Assembly: GCA_021496505.1 (NCBI GenBank)
Contig: CP053031.1
Span: 2,534,001-2,598,000 of the forward strand
Direction: 5' to 3'
Length of the DNA: 64,000 nt
Source: Thermoleophilia bacterium SCSIO 60948
GTDB lineage: Bacteria > Actinomycetota > Thermoleophilia > Solirubrobacterales > 70-9
Under the pieces are notes generated by a model. That model had not been told where the DNA came from, searched no databases, and saw only the letters and a program-made list of their open reading frames with translations. Within the stretch, counting starts at the first letter, position 1. The number at the start of each line of letters is the position of its first letter. This document shows, one piece after another, positions 27,690-36,085 of the stretch. The position numbers and the translations under genes were made by a program.

Positions 27690-28952
27690 TCAGCTCTCGT
27701 CTTTGCGCCGGTCCTTGACCTTCGGGCGGCCGGCCTTCGTGCCGGGCTCGGTCGCGGGGCCGCGCGGCGGCGCGATCCCGAGCACCCGCATCGCTTTGAG
27801 ACCCAGCCCCAGCTTCTCGCGCCCCTCCGTCGAGGAGATGTCGTGACCGGTCAGATCGCGGACGCGCTCGAGCCGGTAGCGGATCGTGTGGCGGTGGGTG
27901 AACATCCGCTCCGCCGTCGGGGTGACGTTGCCGTCGTTGTCGAGATACGTCTCGATCGTGGCGACGAGGTCGGTGTCGTACTGGTCGTCGTAGGCGGCGA
28001 TCGGCGCGACCGTCTCGTCGTAGAAGCGGTGGAGCTCGGACGGGTCCTCGCTCATCGCCGGCAGCAGCAGCCGGTAGGAACCCGTGTCCTCGAAGGCGAG
28101 CGTCTCGAGCCCGTCGGCCTCGGCGACGTTCGCCGCCAGCAGCGCCTCCTTGCCCGCGCGATAGACGTCGACGGGGTCTGCGACCCGGCGGCTGTGCGCG
28201 ACCGCGACCTCGAACCCGGGCAGCGAGGCCCCGAGCTCGCGGATCAGCGCCTTCGCGGCGCGTGCGAGCCGCTCGTCGTCGGCCACCGGGACGATCGCGG
28301 CGACCTCGGCCGACTCCGAGCGCTCAGACAGCGCGGCGATCGCGCCGGGGGCCGCCGCACGCAGCGCCCGCAGCGCGACGACGAGGACCCGCGATCGCCA
28401 GTCCTCGGTCTGGGCGGCGTGCGGATGCGCCCGGGCGATCAGCACCCCCGCCCCGTCCTCGAGCTTCGCCCCGAGCTCCGCGGCGCGCGCGAGCAGGTCG
28501 GACCGGTCGGTCACCCGGCGCGCGAGGACCGCGCGGACGAACTCCCCCGCCGCCTCGTCGGAGGCCCAGTCGGGAGAGCGCGAGCGCTCGAGCTCGAGCG
28601 CGAGCAGCGTCGTGACCATCCGCGCCGCGACGCTCGAGACGGGCCCGCCGCGGGTCCGGTAGCGCAGCTCGCCGACCTGCTCGTCGGCGACCCGCAGCTC
28701 GAGCTGCTCGACGCCGGCGCCCACGGAGAGCAGGCGGCTCTCCTCCGCCGACGAGCTCGCTGCGACCGCAAGCACCGCGCTCGAGCGGTCGATCAGCGCG
28801 ACGCTCGCGCCGAGGGCGCGCCCGGCCGCGCGCGCCACGGCGGGCAGCCCGGCGCCGGACTCGATCGCCTCCGAGAGCGCGTCGAGCGCGTCGGCGTCAT
28901 CGGTCGGCGCCGGAGCGGCGAGTTCTTCGGCAGGGCTCCGAGCCACCGACAA
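27690..28952 (-). CDS. PucR-family transcriptional regulator
   Basis: The 420-residue protein starts at a TTG at 28952, with a GTG two codons later. A sensor region (about 20-120) and a GGDEF-like CdaR middle domain (about 140-300) precede the PucR C-terminal helix-turn-helix, seen as TIETYLDNDGNVTPTAERM followed by HRHTIRYRLERVRDLTG (about 335-390). The last 40 residues are basic. PucR proteins sense small molecules such as purine breakdown products or amino acids. The gene is convergent with the dehydrogenase gene and followed by no obvious target operon, so the ligand and targets are unknown. Confidence 0.9.
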   Translation of the reverse strand: MSVARSPAEELAAPAPTDDADALDALSEAIESGAGLPAVARAAGRALGASVALIDRSSAVLAVAASSSAEESRLLSVGAGVEQLELRVADEQVGELRYRTRGGPVSSVAARMVTTLLALELERSRSPDWASDEAAGEFVRAVLARRVTDRSDLLARAAELGAKLEDGAGVLIARAHPHAAQTEDWRSRVLVVALRALRAAAPGAIAALSERSESAEVAAIVPVADDERLARAAKALIRELGASLPGFEVAVAHSRRVADPVDVYRAGKEALLAANVAEADGLETLAFEDTGSYRLLLPAMSEDPSELHRFYDETVAPIAAYDDQYDTDLVATIETYLDNDGNVTPTAERMFTHRHTIRYRLERVRDLTGHDISSTEGREKLGLGLKAMRVLGIAPPRGPATEPGTKAGRPKVKDRRKDES

Positions 28953-29044
28953 AGGTTAGGCGCAAGCCACGAACGGGGCTCCGCGCACCGGGCCGGCGCG
29001 ATCCGATCCGCCCACCCGCGCCGAGCGACCACCCCGCCGAGGCG

Positions 29045-29290
29045 TCAGCCGAACAGGTTCGAGATGTCGTCCCAGTAGTAGACGATCGCGAGCCCCAGCA
29101 GGACGCCGAGAATCAACAGCGCGCTGAAGACGAACAGCGACAGCAACGCCGCCGCGGCCTTCTCCCAGGTGCGTCCGTAGGACGTCAGCGCGGGGACGAG
29201 GATGAGCGCCGCGTACGCGATCAGGCTGACGAGCGCCGCTCCACCGAACAGGTAGTACTCGGTCCCGATCTCGGCAAGGACGACGCTCAA
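29045..29290 (-). CDS. Small membrane protein
   Basis: The 81-residue protein starts at a TTG that overlaps the stop of the DedA-PAP2 gene as TTGA, so it is probably translationally coupled. Two hydrophobic segments (about 14-34 and 44-70) suggest two membrane spans, with a short charged loop (SYGRTWEKA) between. It has no recognised family. The coupling suggests it works with, or is at least expressed alongside, the membrane phosphatase-like fusion. Confidence 0.6.
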   Translation of the reverse strand: MSVVLAEIGTEYYLFGGAALVSLIAYAALILVPALTSYGRTWEKAAAALLSLFVFSALLILGVLLGLAIVYYWDDISNLFG

Positions 29291-30783
29291 GCGCCCGAAT
29301 TCTGACGCAAGTGAAGGACGATCAGCGCGACGGTCGCCAGTAACGCGTATACGAACGCCCCTTCGGCGAACCCGCCGCCGACGTCACTGCCCCAGTGGAC
29401 GCCGAGCAGGATCCGCGTCGACCCGACCAGCCCGGTGAGCACGATCCCCGCGATCACGAACAGCGAACGCCGGGCGGGACCGGCCACGGCGCGGTAGGCG
29501 AGGACGATCCCGAGCGCGGTGTAGACGACGGCGTTGGCCGCGTGCCCGCTCGGCCAGGCGAAGCCCGGCGCGTCGATCAGCGCGCCCTCGGGCCGCGGCC
29601 GTGCGACGAGGTCCTTGAGCTCCGGGGTGATCAGCACGGAGATCAGCACGGACCCGAGGACGAGCACCACCGCGTCGGCGGGCAGACGCTTCCAGAGCAG
29701 GAACGCCGCGGCAACGATCGCGACCCCGACCGTCACGACCCCTGCGCCGAGATGGGTCAGGACCTTGGCGACCTCGACGAGCAGATCCGAGCGCTGCAGC
29801 TGAGCGGCGATGTCGGCCGCGATCTGATCGCCCGGCGTCGGCCCGAGGTCCGCGCTGAAGATCGAGATGTAGCCGATCACGATGAACCCGGACACGGCGA
29901 GCACCGCGACCAGCGTCGTCAGCTCGAGCCCGAGGCCGCCCGGCGTCAGTCGCTCCCAGACGAACCGCGCCGGCCTCGCGAGTCGCCGCCCCAGCGCGAC
30001 GAGCGGTCGCAGGGCCGCGCGCTCCTCCATCCCGCGGACGAGCCGCTCGCGGTTCTCGCGCTCGCGCAGGAAGCGCGCGGCGACGTACCCGCCGACGAAC
30101 AGCGCGATCAGGAACCCGAACGCGATGATCCCCTGCCCGGCGATCTTCGTCGCCTGGTCGATGTTGCGGCTGAGGAAGTAGCCGAGCAGCGTGAACGTGG
30201 CTGACCAGAGGCCGGTGCCGAGGATCGAGTACGGCACGAAGTCGCGGTAGCGCATCCCCGAGCTCCCGGCGATGAACGGCGCCAGCGCCCGGACGAGGCC
30301 GATGAAGCGGCCGACGAGGATCGTCTTGCCGCCGTGGCGCTGGAAGTAGCCCTCGACCTGGTGGAAGCGCTCTTGCGTGATCCGGACCTTCGGGCCGTGC
30401 TTGTAGATGAAGTCGCGCCCGAGCTTCGAACCGAGGAAGAAGCTCGCCGAGTCGCCGAGCCAGGCCGAGAACCAGACGATCGCGAGCGTGATGACGACGT
30501 TCGTGACCCCCTGGCCGGCGACGGCGCCGGCGACGATGACCGCCGTCTCACCGGGGAAGACGAGGCCGATGAACGCCCCCGTCTCGCCGAAGGCGAGGAA
30601 TGCGACCAGCGGGTAGGTCCACTGTCCGAGCGTCTCGGAGACCGTTTCGAGCACCTGCTCGGGATCGATCTCGGGGAAGAACTCCTTGTAGGCGAAGTAC
30701 GCCGCGACGAGCAGCGCCGCGATGATCCCCCAGCGAACCTGGGTCTTCCTGTCACGCGGCAAGGCGACCATCGCGACCGCCAT
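29287..30783 (-). CDS. DedA/PAP2 fusion membrane protein
   Basis: The 498-residue protein joins two membrane families. The DedA (SNARE-associated) half (about 40-205) has the reentrant segment VFPGETAVIVAGAVAG and the signature GRFIGLVRALAPFIAGSSGM. The PAP2 phosphatase half (about 325-490) has all three motifs: KDLVARPRP, WPSGHA and STRILLGVHWGSDVGGG. DedA proteins include flippases for undecaprenyl phosphate or phosphatidylethanolamine, and PAP2 proteins dephosphorylate polyprenyl or lipid pyrophosphates. The fusion therefore fits recycling of undecaprenyl pyrophosphate, which is inference. It lies 33 bp after ispE, an isoprenoid-precursor gene. Confidence 0.92.
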   Translation of the reverse strand: MAVAMVALPRDRKTQVRWGIIAALLVAAYFAYKEFFPEIDPEQVLETVSETLGQWTYPLVAFLAFGETGAFIGLVFPGETAVIVAGAVAGQGVTNVVITLAIVWFSAWLGDSASFFLGSKLGRDFIYKHGPKVRITQERFHQVEGYFQRHGGKTILVGRFIGLVRALAPFIAGSSGMRYRDFVPYSILGTGLWSATFTLLGYFLSRNIDQATKIAGQGIIAFGFLIALFVGGYVAARFLRERENRERLVRGMEERAALRPLVALGRRLARPARFVWERLTPGGLGLELTTLVAVLAVSGFIVIGYISIFSADLGPTPGDQIAADIAAQLQRSDLLVEVAKVLTHLGAGVVTVGVAIVAAAFLLWKRLPADAVVLVLGSVLISVLITPELKDLVARPRPEGALIDAPGFAWPSGHAANAVVYTALGIVLAYRAVAGPARRSLFVIAGIVLTGLVGSTRILLGVHWGSDVGGGFAEGAFVYALLATVALIVLHLRQNSGA

Positions 30784-30816
30784 TGTGGCGAGCGGCGAGG
30801 CGCCCGCCCGGGCGCT

Positions 30817-31695
30817 TCAGCTCAGCGACCGCGGAGCGGTGACCAGCGACCCCGCGAAGCGCGGCGGAAGCTCGGCCGCCGCGGCGTCCGCCGCGTCGAG
30901 GTTCTCGAACAGGCCGAAGACCGTCGGGCCGGAGCCCGTGACCATCGCCCGCGCCGCACCGACCTGCTCGAGCGCGTCGAGCGCTTCGCGGACCTGCGGA
31001 CGCAACGAGATCGCCGCGGCCTCGAGGTCGTTGTGGAGCAGATGCGCGTACTCGAGCGGCGAGATCCCGGCTCCGGCGATCCGCCGCAACTCGTCGCCGA
31101 GCTCGTCGAGCTCGTCAGGGTCGCGACCCGCGCCGATCCGGTCGGCCTCGGCGAACACCTCGCCGGTGGCGAGTCCCTCCTGCGAGGGGATCAGTACGAG
31201 CGCGAAGCTCGCCGGTCGCGGCAACGGCTCGATCCGCTCGCCGACGCCGCCGACGAGCGCGAACGTCGCGGTCAGCCCGAACGGCACGTCGGCGCCGAGC
31301 GCGAGCGCCAGGTCCTCGACACCGGCGACACCATCGGCGGCGGCGAGTCTCAGGATCGCCGCGGCGTCGGCGCTGCCGCCGCCCATCCCCGCCGCAACCG
31401 GGATCCGCTTGTCGATCTCGACGCGAAGTGGCGGCGGCGACCAACCGCGGGCCCGCAGTCCGTCGAGCGTGGCCGAAACGAGATTCGGCCCGGCGACGCC
31501 CTCACAGACGACCCCATCGACGGCACGCGCCGACGGCTCGACGACGATCCGGTCCGACAACGCCAGCGGGCAGAACAGCGAGCGCAGCTCGTGCATCCCG
31601 TCGGCGCGCGGACGCCCGACGAGCAGCCCGAGATTGACCTTCGCCGGCGCCCGGACGACGACCCGCTCCACCCCTGCCCGACTCGGAGCGCTCAC
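30817..31695 (-). CDS. ispE: 4-diphosphocytidyl-2-C-methyl-D-erythritol kinase
   Basis: The 292-residue GHMP-family kinase phosphorylates CDP-ME in the MEP pathway to isoprenoids. The opening APAKVNLGLLVGRPRADGMHE holds the catalytic lysine and CDP-ME contacts, the ATP loop is IPVAAGMGGGSADAAA (about 96-111), and the C-terminal GHMP motif is MVTGSGPTVFGLF. The GTG start overlaps the rsmA stop by 4 nt (GTGA). The rsmA-ispE order is conserved among actinobacteria. It feeds polyprenyl-carrier synthesis, which fits the DedA-PAP2 gene next to it. Confidence 0.96.
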   Translation of the reverse strand: MSAPSRAGVERVVVRAPAKVNLGLLVGRPRADGMHELRSLFCPLALSDRIVVEPSARAVDGVVCEGVAGPNLVSATLDGLRARGWSPPPLRVEIDKRIPVAAGMGGGSADAAAILRLAAADGVAGVEDLALALGADVPFGLTATFALVGGVGERIEPLPRPASFALVLIPSQEGLATGEVFAEADRIGAGRDPDELDELGDELRRIAGAGISPLEYAHLLHNDLEAAAISLRPQVREALDALEQVGAARAMVTGSGPTVFGLFENLDAADAAAAELPPRFAGSLVTAPRSLS

Positions 31696-32468
31696 GTTCC
31701 CGGCTCCGCTCCGGCCAGCTGCCGTCCGAGCTCCCCGAATTCGCCCGGCGCGAGCGCCTCGGCCCGCGAGGCGGGGTCGAGTCCGAGCGCCTCGAGCGCC
31801 GCGCGGGCCTCCGGCCGCTTCGCGACGCCGGCGAGCTCGAGCGAGGCGGCGAGCGTCTTTCGCCGGTGAGCGAAGGCGCCGCGGACCAGCCGGACGAGGT
31901 CGGCCGGCGCCGCCGGCCCGCGGCGTCGCAGCGCGATCAGCGCCGAGTCGACGCGCGGGCGCGGACTGAAGACCGAGCGACCCACCGGGCGCAGGAACTC
32001 GACGTCGCAGGCGAGCTGCGCGACGACGCTCGGCGATCCGTAGAGCTTCGTCCCCGGTCCGGCGCGCAGCCGGTCGGCGATCTCGCGCTGGACCATCAGC
32101 GTCCAGCGCTCGAGGCTCGGCAGCTCGGCGATCGTCCGCAGGATGAGCGGCGTGGCGATCGAGTAGGGGAGGTTCGCGACCATCGCGGTGGGCGCTGGGT
32201 CGAGCGCGTGGAGGTCGATCCGCATCGCATCGCCCCAGACGATCGCGACGTTCCCGGCGCGCTCGGCGACCGGCTCGAGATACGGCGCCAGGTTGCGGTC
32301 GAGCTCGATCAGATGCACGTGCGCGGCGTGCTCGGCGAGTCGCTCGGTCAGCACCCCCTCGCCCCCACCGACCTCGAGCACGACCTCGTCGCCCGCGAGC
32401 CCGGCGGAGCGCACGATCGCCTCGAGCAGGTTCGGGTCGGCGAGGAAGTTCTGGCCCAGTCGAGCCAC
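31692..32468 (-). CDS. rsmA: 16S rRNA (adenine1518/1519-N6)-dimethyltransferase
   Basis: The 258-residue protein starts at the GTG at 32468 (VARLGQNFLADP), where the family's own N-terminus begins, although the frame is open far upstream. SAM-binding motif I is VLEVGGGEGVLTERL (about 30-44), motif IV is NLPYSIATP (about 95-103), and the C-terminal small domain ends in a typical ALAPGEFGELGR segment. It dimethylates two adenines near the 3' end of 16S rRNA late in 30S assembly. It overlaps ispE by 4 nt and lies 8 bp from the ABC permease gene. Confidence 0.96.
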   Translation of the reverse strand: MARLGQNFLADPNLLEAIVRSAGLAGDEVVLEVGGGEGVLTERLAEHAAHVHLIELDRNLAPYLEPVAERAGNVAIVWGDAMRIDLHALDPAPTAMVANLPYSIATPLILRTIAELPSLERWTLMVQREIADRLRAGPGTKLYGSPSVVAQLACDVEFLRPVGRSVFSPRPRVDSALIALRRRGPAAPADLVRLVRGAFAHRRKTLAASLELAGVAKRPEARAALEALGLDPASRAEALAPGEFGELGRQLAGAEPGT

Positions 32469-32476
32469 GCCCGCGC

Positions 32477-33376
32477 CTAGAGGTCGCGCCGCATGAACGC
32501 GGCGCCGGCGAGCGCCAGAAGACCCGCGGTCATCACGGCGGCCCACAGCAGGATCGGCGCGCCCGCCTGCTGGGCGCCGCCGAACGGGCCGAGGTTGACG
32601 AAGACGCGCTCGATCCCGGTCGTGTCGGCGGTCAGCCGGTAGAGAGCGTCCTGGTAGAGGGCCTCGAACGGCAGCAGGGTCGTCACGACGTCGGCGACGG
32701 TCTCGAGGCCGCTCGAGGACAGCGCCTCTCCGATTTGGCCGAGCAGGCCGCCGGTCAGCCCGGCGCCGAACGTCATGAACACCGCGATCCCCTGCGCGGT
32801 CGCCGACAGGAAGACCGAGGCGAGGACCGAGAACGCGGCGAGGTTCATGACCGCGAAGGCGAGCAGCAGCCCGGGCACGAGTTTCTGGCTCGGCTCCCAG
32901 TCGCCGAGCGAGACGGTGATCAGCAACGCGATCCCGTAGACGACGAGGACGTAGACGCCGGAGGTGAGCGCCGCGGCGACCCAGCGCGCGAGCAGCATCC
33001 ACCTGCGCCCGAGCGGGCGCACGACCAGCGGCTGGAGCAGCCCGGTCTCGGCGTCGCCGCGAACGACTCCGATCGTCAGGAAGACCGCGAGCACCGCGCC
33101 GAGGAACAGCGTCGCGAACATCGCGAGGCCGAAGATCGTCGAGCCGGCGATCGTCTGGGCGTTGACGAGATCGCCGGTCGCGATCCCCGACTGCGTCGCC
33201 TCGTCGAAGGCGAAGTTCGCGCCGAGCCCGTAGAGGACGAGGAACGCGACCGTGAGGATCGTGACGACGAGGAAGACGCGGCGGCGAAGGCTCTCGACGA
33301 GCGCGAAGCGCGCGACGACGAGCGCCGTTCCGAACCCACCCGGCGAGGTGCCCCCCGCGGCCGGATGCGCGCTCAT
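32477..33376 (-). CDS. ABC-2 type transporter permease
   Basis: The 299-residue protein has six hydrophobic segments (about 33-53, 82-112, 130-165, 165-190 and two more towards the C-terminus), the layout of ABC-2 permeases of drug, lipid or polysaccharide exporters. The ATG overlaps the stop of the ATPase gene by 4 nt (ATGA), so the two form one transporter. The cytoplasmic loop with TGLLQPLVVRPLGRRWML resembles the coupling segment of the NosY/GldF-like permeases. The substrate cannot be told from the sequence. Confidence 0.88.
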   Translation of the reverse strand: MSAHPAAGGTSPGGFGTALVVARFALVESLRRRVFLVVTILTVAFLVLYGLGANFAFDEATQSGIATGDLVNAQTIAGSTIFGLAMFATLFLGAVLAVFLTIGVVRGDAETGLLQPLVVRPLGRRWMLLARWVAAALTSGVYVLVVYGIALLITVSLGDWEPSQKLVPGLLLAFAVMNLAAFSVLASVFLSATAQGIAVFMTFGAGLTGGLLGQIGEALSSSGLETVADVVTTLLPFEALYQDALYRLTADTTGIERVFVNLGPFGGAQQAGAPILLWAAVMTAGLLALAGAAFMRRDL

Positions 33377-34212
33377 CGCTCGCCCTCCCCGACGGCCTCG
33401 AGGTAGGTGTCCTCGAGCGTCGAGGCGAGCACCTCGACCCCGTAGACGCTCTCCCCCGCGCCGACGAGCTCGGCGACGATCCGCGGCGCGTCCTCGCGGC
33501 CCACGCCCTCGTAGAGCCGCTTCCCCGAGCCGGTCTCGACCTCGACCCCGCGCGGGCGCGAGAGCTCGGACGGGCGACCGCGCTGGACGACCTCACCGCC
33601 GGCGACGATCGCGACCTCGTCGCAGACGAGCTCGACCTCGCCCAACAGGTGCGAGCTCAGCAGCACCGCGACGCCGCGGCCACGGACCTCGTCGAGCAGC
33701 CGGCGGACGACGCGGCGGCCGGCCGGATCGAGCGCGCTCGTCGGCTCGTCGAGAAGCAGGAGGCGCGGTGAGCCGACGAGCGCCTGGGCGATCCCGAAGC
33801 GCTGCTGCATCCCCTTCGACATCTCGCCGAGGCGCGTCTCGGCGGCGGACTCGAGCCCGACGAGCGCCAGCAGATCGCGGCGCTCGGCCTCGCCGCCACG
33901 CGAGCCGGCGAGCCGCTGGTGCAGTCGCAGGAGCTCATCGGCCTTCGCCCACGAGGGAAAGCGGAAGAGCTCGGCGAGGTAGCCGATCGCCGAGCGCGCA
34001 GAGATGCTCCCGGCCGGGCTTCCGGCGACACGGGCCACGCCCGAGGTGGGGGTCACGAGGCCGCATGCGATCTTCGCGAGCGTCGACTTGCCGGCCCCGT
34101 TCGGGCCGAGGAGCCCGACGACCTGAGCCTCACCGACCTCGAGCGACACGCCCCTCAGCGCCCGCTTCGCGCCGTAGCTCTTCTCGAGGTCGATCGCCTC
34201 GAACACGTTCAC
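33373..34212 (-). CDS. ABC transporter ATP-binding protein
   Basis: The 279-residue ATPase starts at a GTG at 34212, 10 bp after tatD. It has Walker A LLGPNGAGKSTLAK (about 33-46), the signature MSKGMQQRFGIAQAL in place of LSGGQ (a form common in CcmA/NatA-type exporters), Walker B LLLLDEPTSALDP and the H-loop VLLSSHLLGEVE. It drives the permease encoded next. In mycobacteria this place between tatD and ksgA holds rpfB, so the pair is a local difference. Exporter of unknown substrate. Confidence 0.93.
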   Translation of the reverse strand: MNVFEAIDLEKSYGAKRALRGVSLEVGEAQVVGLLGPNGAGKSTLAKIACGLVTPTSGVARVAGSPAGSISARSAIGYLAELFRFPSWAKADELLRLHQRLAGSRGGEAERRDLLALVGLESAAETRLGEMSKGMQQRFGIAQALVGSPRLLLLDEPTSALDPAGRRVVRRLLDEVRGRGVAVLLSSHLLGEVELVCDEVAIVAGGEVVQRGRPSELSRPRGVEVETGSGKRLYEGVGREDAPRIVAELVGAGESVYGVEVLASTLEDTYLEAVGEGER

Positions 34213-34222
34213 GGGCTACCCC

Positions 34223-34999
34223 TCACCAGCCGAAGACGGCGGCGGCGTTCGTCTCGACCAGAGCCTCGAGCTCGCCCGCGTCGACCCCGCGCGCCTCGGC
34301 GAGGACGGTCGCGGTCTCGACGACGAAGCCGGGCTCATTTCGCTCGCGGCGGCGCGAGCGCGGGGTCAGGAACGGAGCGTCCGTCTCGACGAGCACGAGC
34401 TCGTCTGGCACGAGCGCGGCCGCCTCGCGCAGCCGCTCGGAGCTCGCGTAGGTCAGGTTGCCTGCGAACGAGCAGTACCAGCCGCGCTCGGCAGCCTCGG
34501 CCACGCGCTCTGGCGGCGCCGAGAAGCAGTGCAGGATCACGGCGACGCCGTCGGCCCGCTCGCGAAGCGTCACGAACGTCTCCTCGAGCGCCTCGCCACC
34601 CGTTTCGCGGTCGCCGTCGCGGACGTGGATCACGAGCGGCTTGGCTACCTCGCGGGCGATCTCGATCTGGGCGTCGAACGCCGTCCGCTGGTCCGGCCGC
34701 GGCGCGGTGTCGCGGTAGAAGTCGAGGCCCGTCTCGCCGACCGCGCGGACGAGCGGATCGGCGGCGAGCTCGCGGATGTCACGTGCCGCCGCATCGTCGA
34801 AGCCGCCGGCCGAGTTCGGGTGTCGCCCGACGGCGGCGAAGACCTGCTCGAACTCGGCGGCCGAGGCGATCACGGCGCGGTTCGAGGCCTCGTCGAGACC
34901 GACGGAGAGCATCCTGGTGACGCCGGCCGCGACCGCACGGTCGACGAGCTCGCCGTTCGGCGGCTCGCAGACCTCGAGATGGCAGTGGGTATCGACCAC
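34223..34999 (-). CDS. tatD: TatD-family metal-dependent hydrolase
   Basis: The 258-residue protein starts at a GTG. It has the TIM-barrel metal-site motifs of TatD DNases: DTHCHLE at the N-terminus, the glutamate in VGETGLDFYRD (about 90-100), H in LVIHVRDGD, H in ILHCFSAPP and the aspartate in LVETDAPFLTPR. TatD proteins act as 3'-5' exonucleases in DNA quality control, and the family tolerates varied substrates. It keeps the metG-tatD-rsmA-ispE order, although a membrane protein gene and an ABC exporter are interposed. Confidence 0.94.
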   Translation of the reverse strand: MVDTHCHLEVCEPPNGELVDRAVAAGVTRMLSVGLDEASNRAVIASAAEFEQVFAAVGRHPNSAGGFDDAAARDIRELAADPLVRAVGETGLDFYRDTAPRPDQRTAFDAQIEIAREVAKPLVIHVRDGDRETGGEALEETFVTLRERADGVAVILHCFSAPPERVAEAAERGWYCSFAGNLTYASSERLREAAALVPDELVLVETDAPFLTPRSRRRERNEPGFVVETATVLAEARGVDAGELEALVETNAAAVFGW

Positions 35000-35063
35000 G
35001 GGGACGAGTCTAGGTTCGCCCGCAGCGTCGTTTACCGGGCCGACGCTCCGGGTCCGCGCAGCC

Positions 35064-36056
35064 TCAGCAGAAGCCCGGCATCGGCACGAGCCGGTCGCCG
35101 GCGAGAGAGCCGGAGTACTGCGTCGGCGGGTCGACCGAGAACTGCAGGCACCAGCCGGGCTGCCCGCCGCGGAATCCGATCTCGGCCCGGACCAGGCTCG
35201 AGAGGCTCGCCGCCAGGCGCTCGGCTTCGACCCGAGCCGCCAGCCTCTCGATCGCCGTCGGATCGATCGAGCTCGGATCGATCCCCGGCCCGCCTCCGGC
35301 CGGGGCTGTGGTGAGGTCCGACGGCGTCACCTCGAGCGAGCCGACCGGCGAGCTGCCGAGTTCAGCCAGCCGGCCCGCGAGCGGACCGGCGCGAAAGAGC
35401 GAACCCGGGTCGTCGGCGCCGGCCTGCGTGGCCGGGTCGGGCTCGGGCGGGTCGGGCGCGATCGCGGCACCCAGGCTGAGACCGGCGAAGACGCCGAGGG
35501 CGATCGCCGGAACCGCGACCGCGAGCGGGACGACGACCCGCCGCGCGGAGCGATCCACGGTCGGGTCCGTCCGCGGGTCGATCCCGGTCTTGCGACGCTC
35601 GTACTCGGCGGCCGCGCGATCGGCGCGCGGCGAGAACACGAGCAGCCCGAGCGCGCCCATCGGCAGGAACAGGGCGATGATGATGATCGCGCCGAGATCG
35701 CCACCGGGCCCGGGGTCTTCGGGACCGAGGATCGTCGCCAGGCAGACCCCGCCGATCGTCCAGAAGAGACCGGTCCATACCCAGAGGACGAGCGCGGAGT
35801 TCTGGGCCGGCCGGTCTGAACCGGGCGGCTTCCCGCGCCCGGCCCAGACCCCGGCGCCGATCAGCAGCGAGATCACGCCGGCGGGAATCGCGAGACCGAG
35901 GGCAGCGGTGCCGTCGGGGCATTCGCGCGCCACGACGTAGGGACCGCCCGACGCGCAGGTCCCGACCCCCAGAAGCTCCCCGACGCTGAATCCGATCAGC
36001 GCCAGCGCCGCGCTCATCAGCGCGGCACCGAAGAAGCCCCTGAGCACGTATCGCAT
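35064..36056 (-). CDS. Membrane protein of unknown function
   Basis: The 330-residue protein starts at the ATG at 36056, 29 bp after metG. The first 145 residues hold four hydrophobic segments (about 5-27, 48-70, 90-113, 123-145). After a charged linker with an RRKTGIDPRTDP stretch, a fifth (about 172-192) leads to a C-terminal domain (about 200-330), probably outside the membrane. That domain ends with a small motif including GWCLQF and a final cysteine, which may form a disulfide. I do not recognise the family. Operon position between metG and tatD suggests only shared transcription. Confidence 0.65.
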   Translation of the reverse strand: MRYVLRGFFGAALMSAALALIGFSVGELLGVGTCASGGPYVVARECPDGTAALGLAIPAGVISLLIGAGVWAGRGKPPGSDRPAQNSALVLWVWTGLFWTIGGVCLATILGPEDPGPGGDLGAIIIIALFLPMGALGLLVFSPRADRAAAEYERRKTGIDPRTDPTVDRSARRVVVPLAVAVPAIALGVFAGLSLGAAIAPDPPEPDPATQAGADDPGSLFRAGPLAGRLAELGSSPVGSLEVTPSDLTTAPAGGGPGIDPSSIDPTAIERLAARVEAERLAASLSSLVRAEIGFRGGQPGWCLQFSVDPPTQYSGSLAGDRLVPMPGFC

Positions 36057-36085
36057 CGCGTTCGCCCCCCGGCGGCCCGCGGGGC

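Noticed and set aside
33373-34212. ABC ATPase as the missing partner of the MCE array
   Set aside because: It overlaps its own ABC-2 permease gene by 4 nt, and its signature and context fit a CcmA/NatA-type exporter, not Mkl/MlaF.
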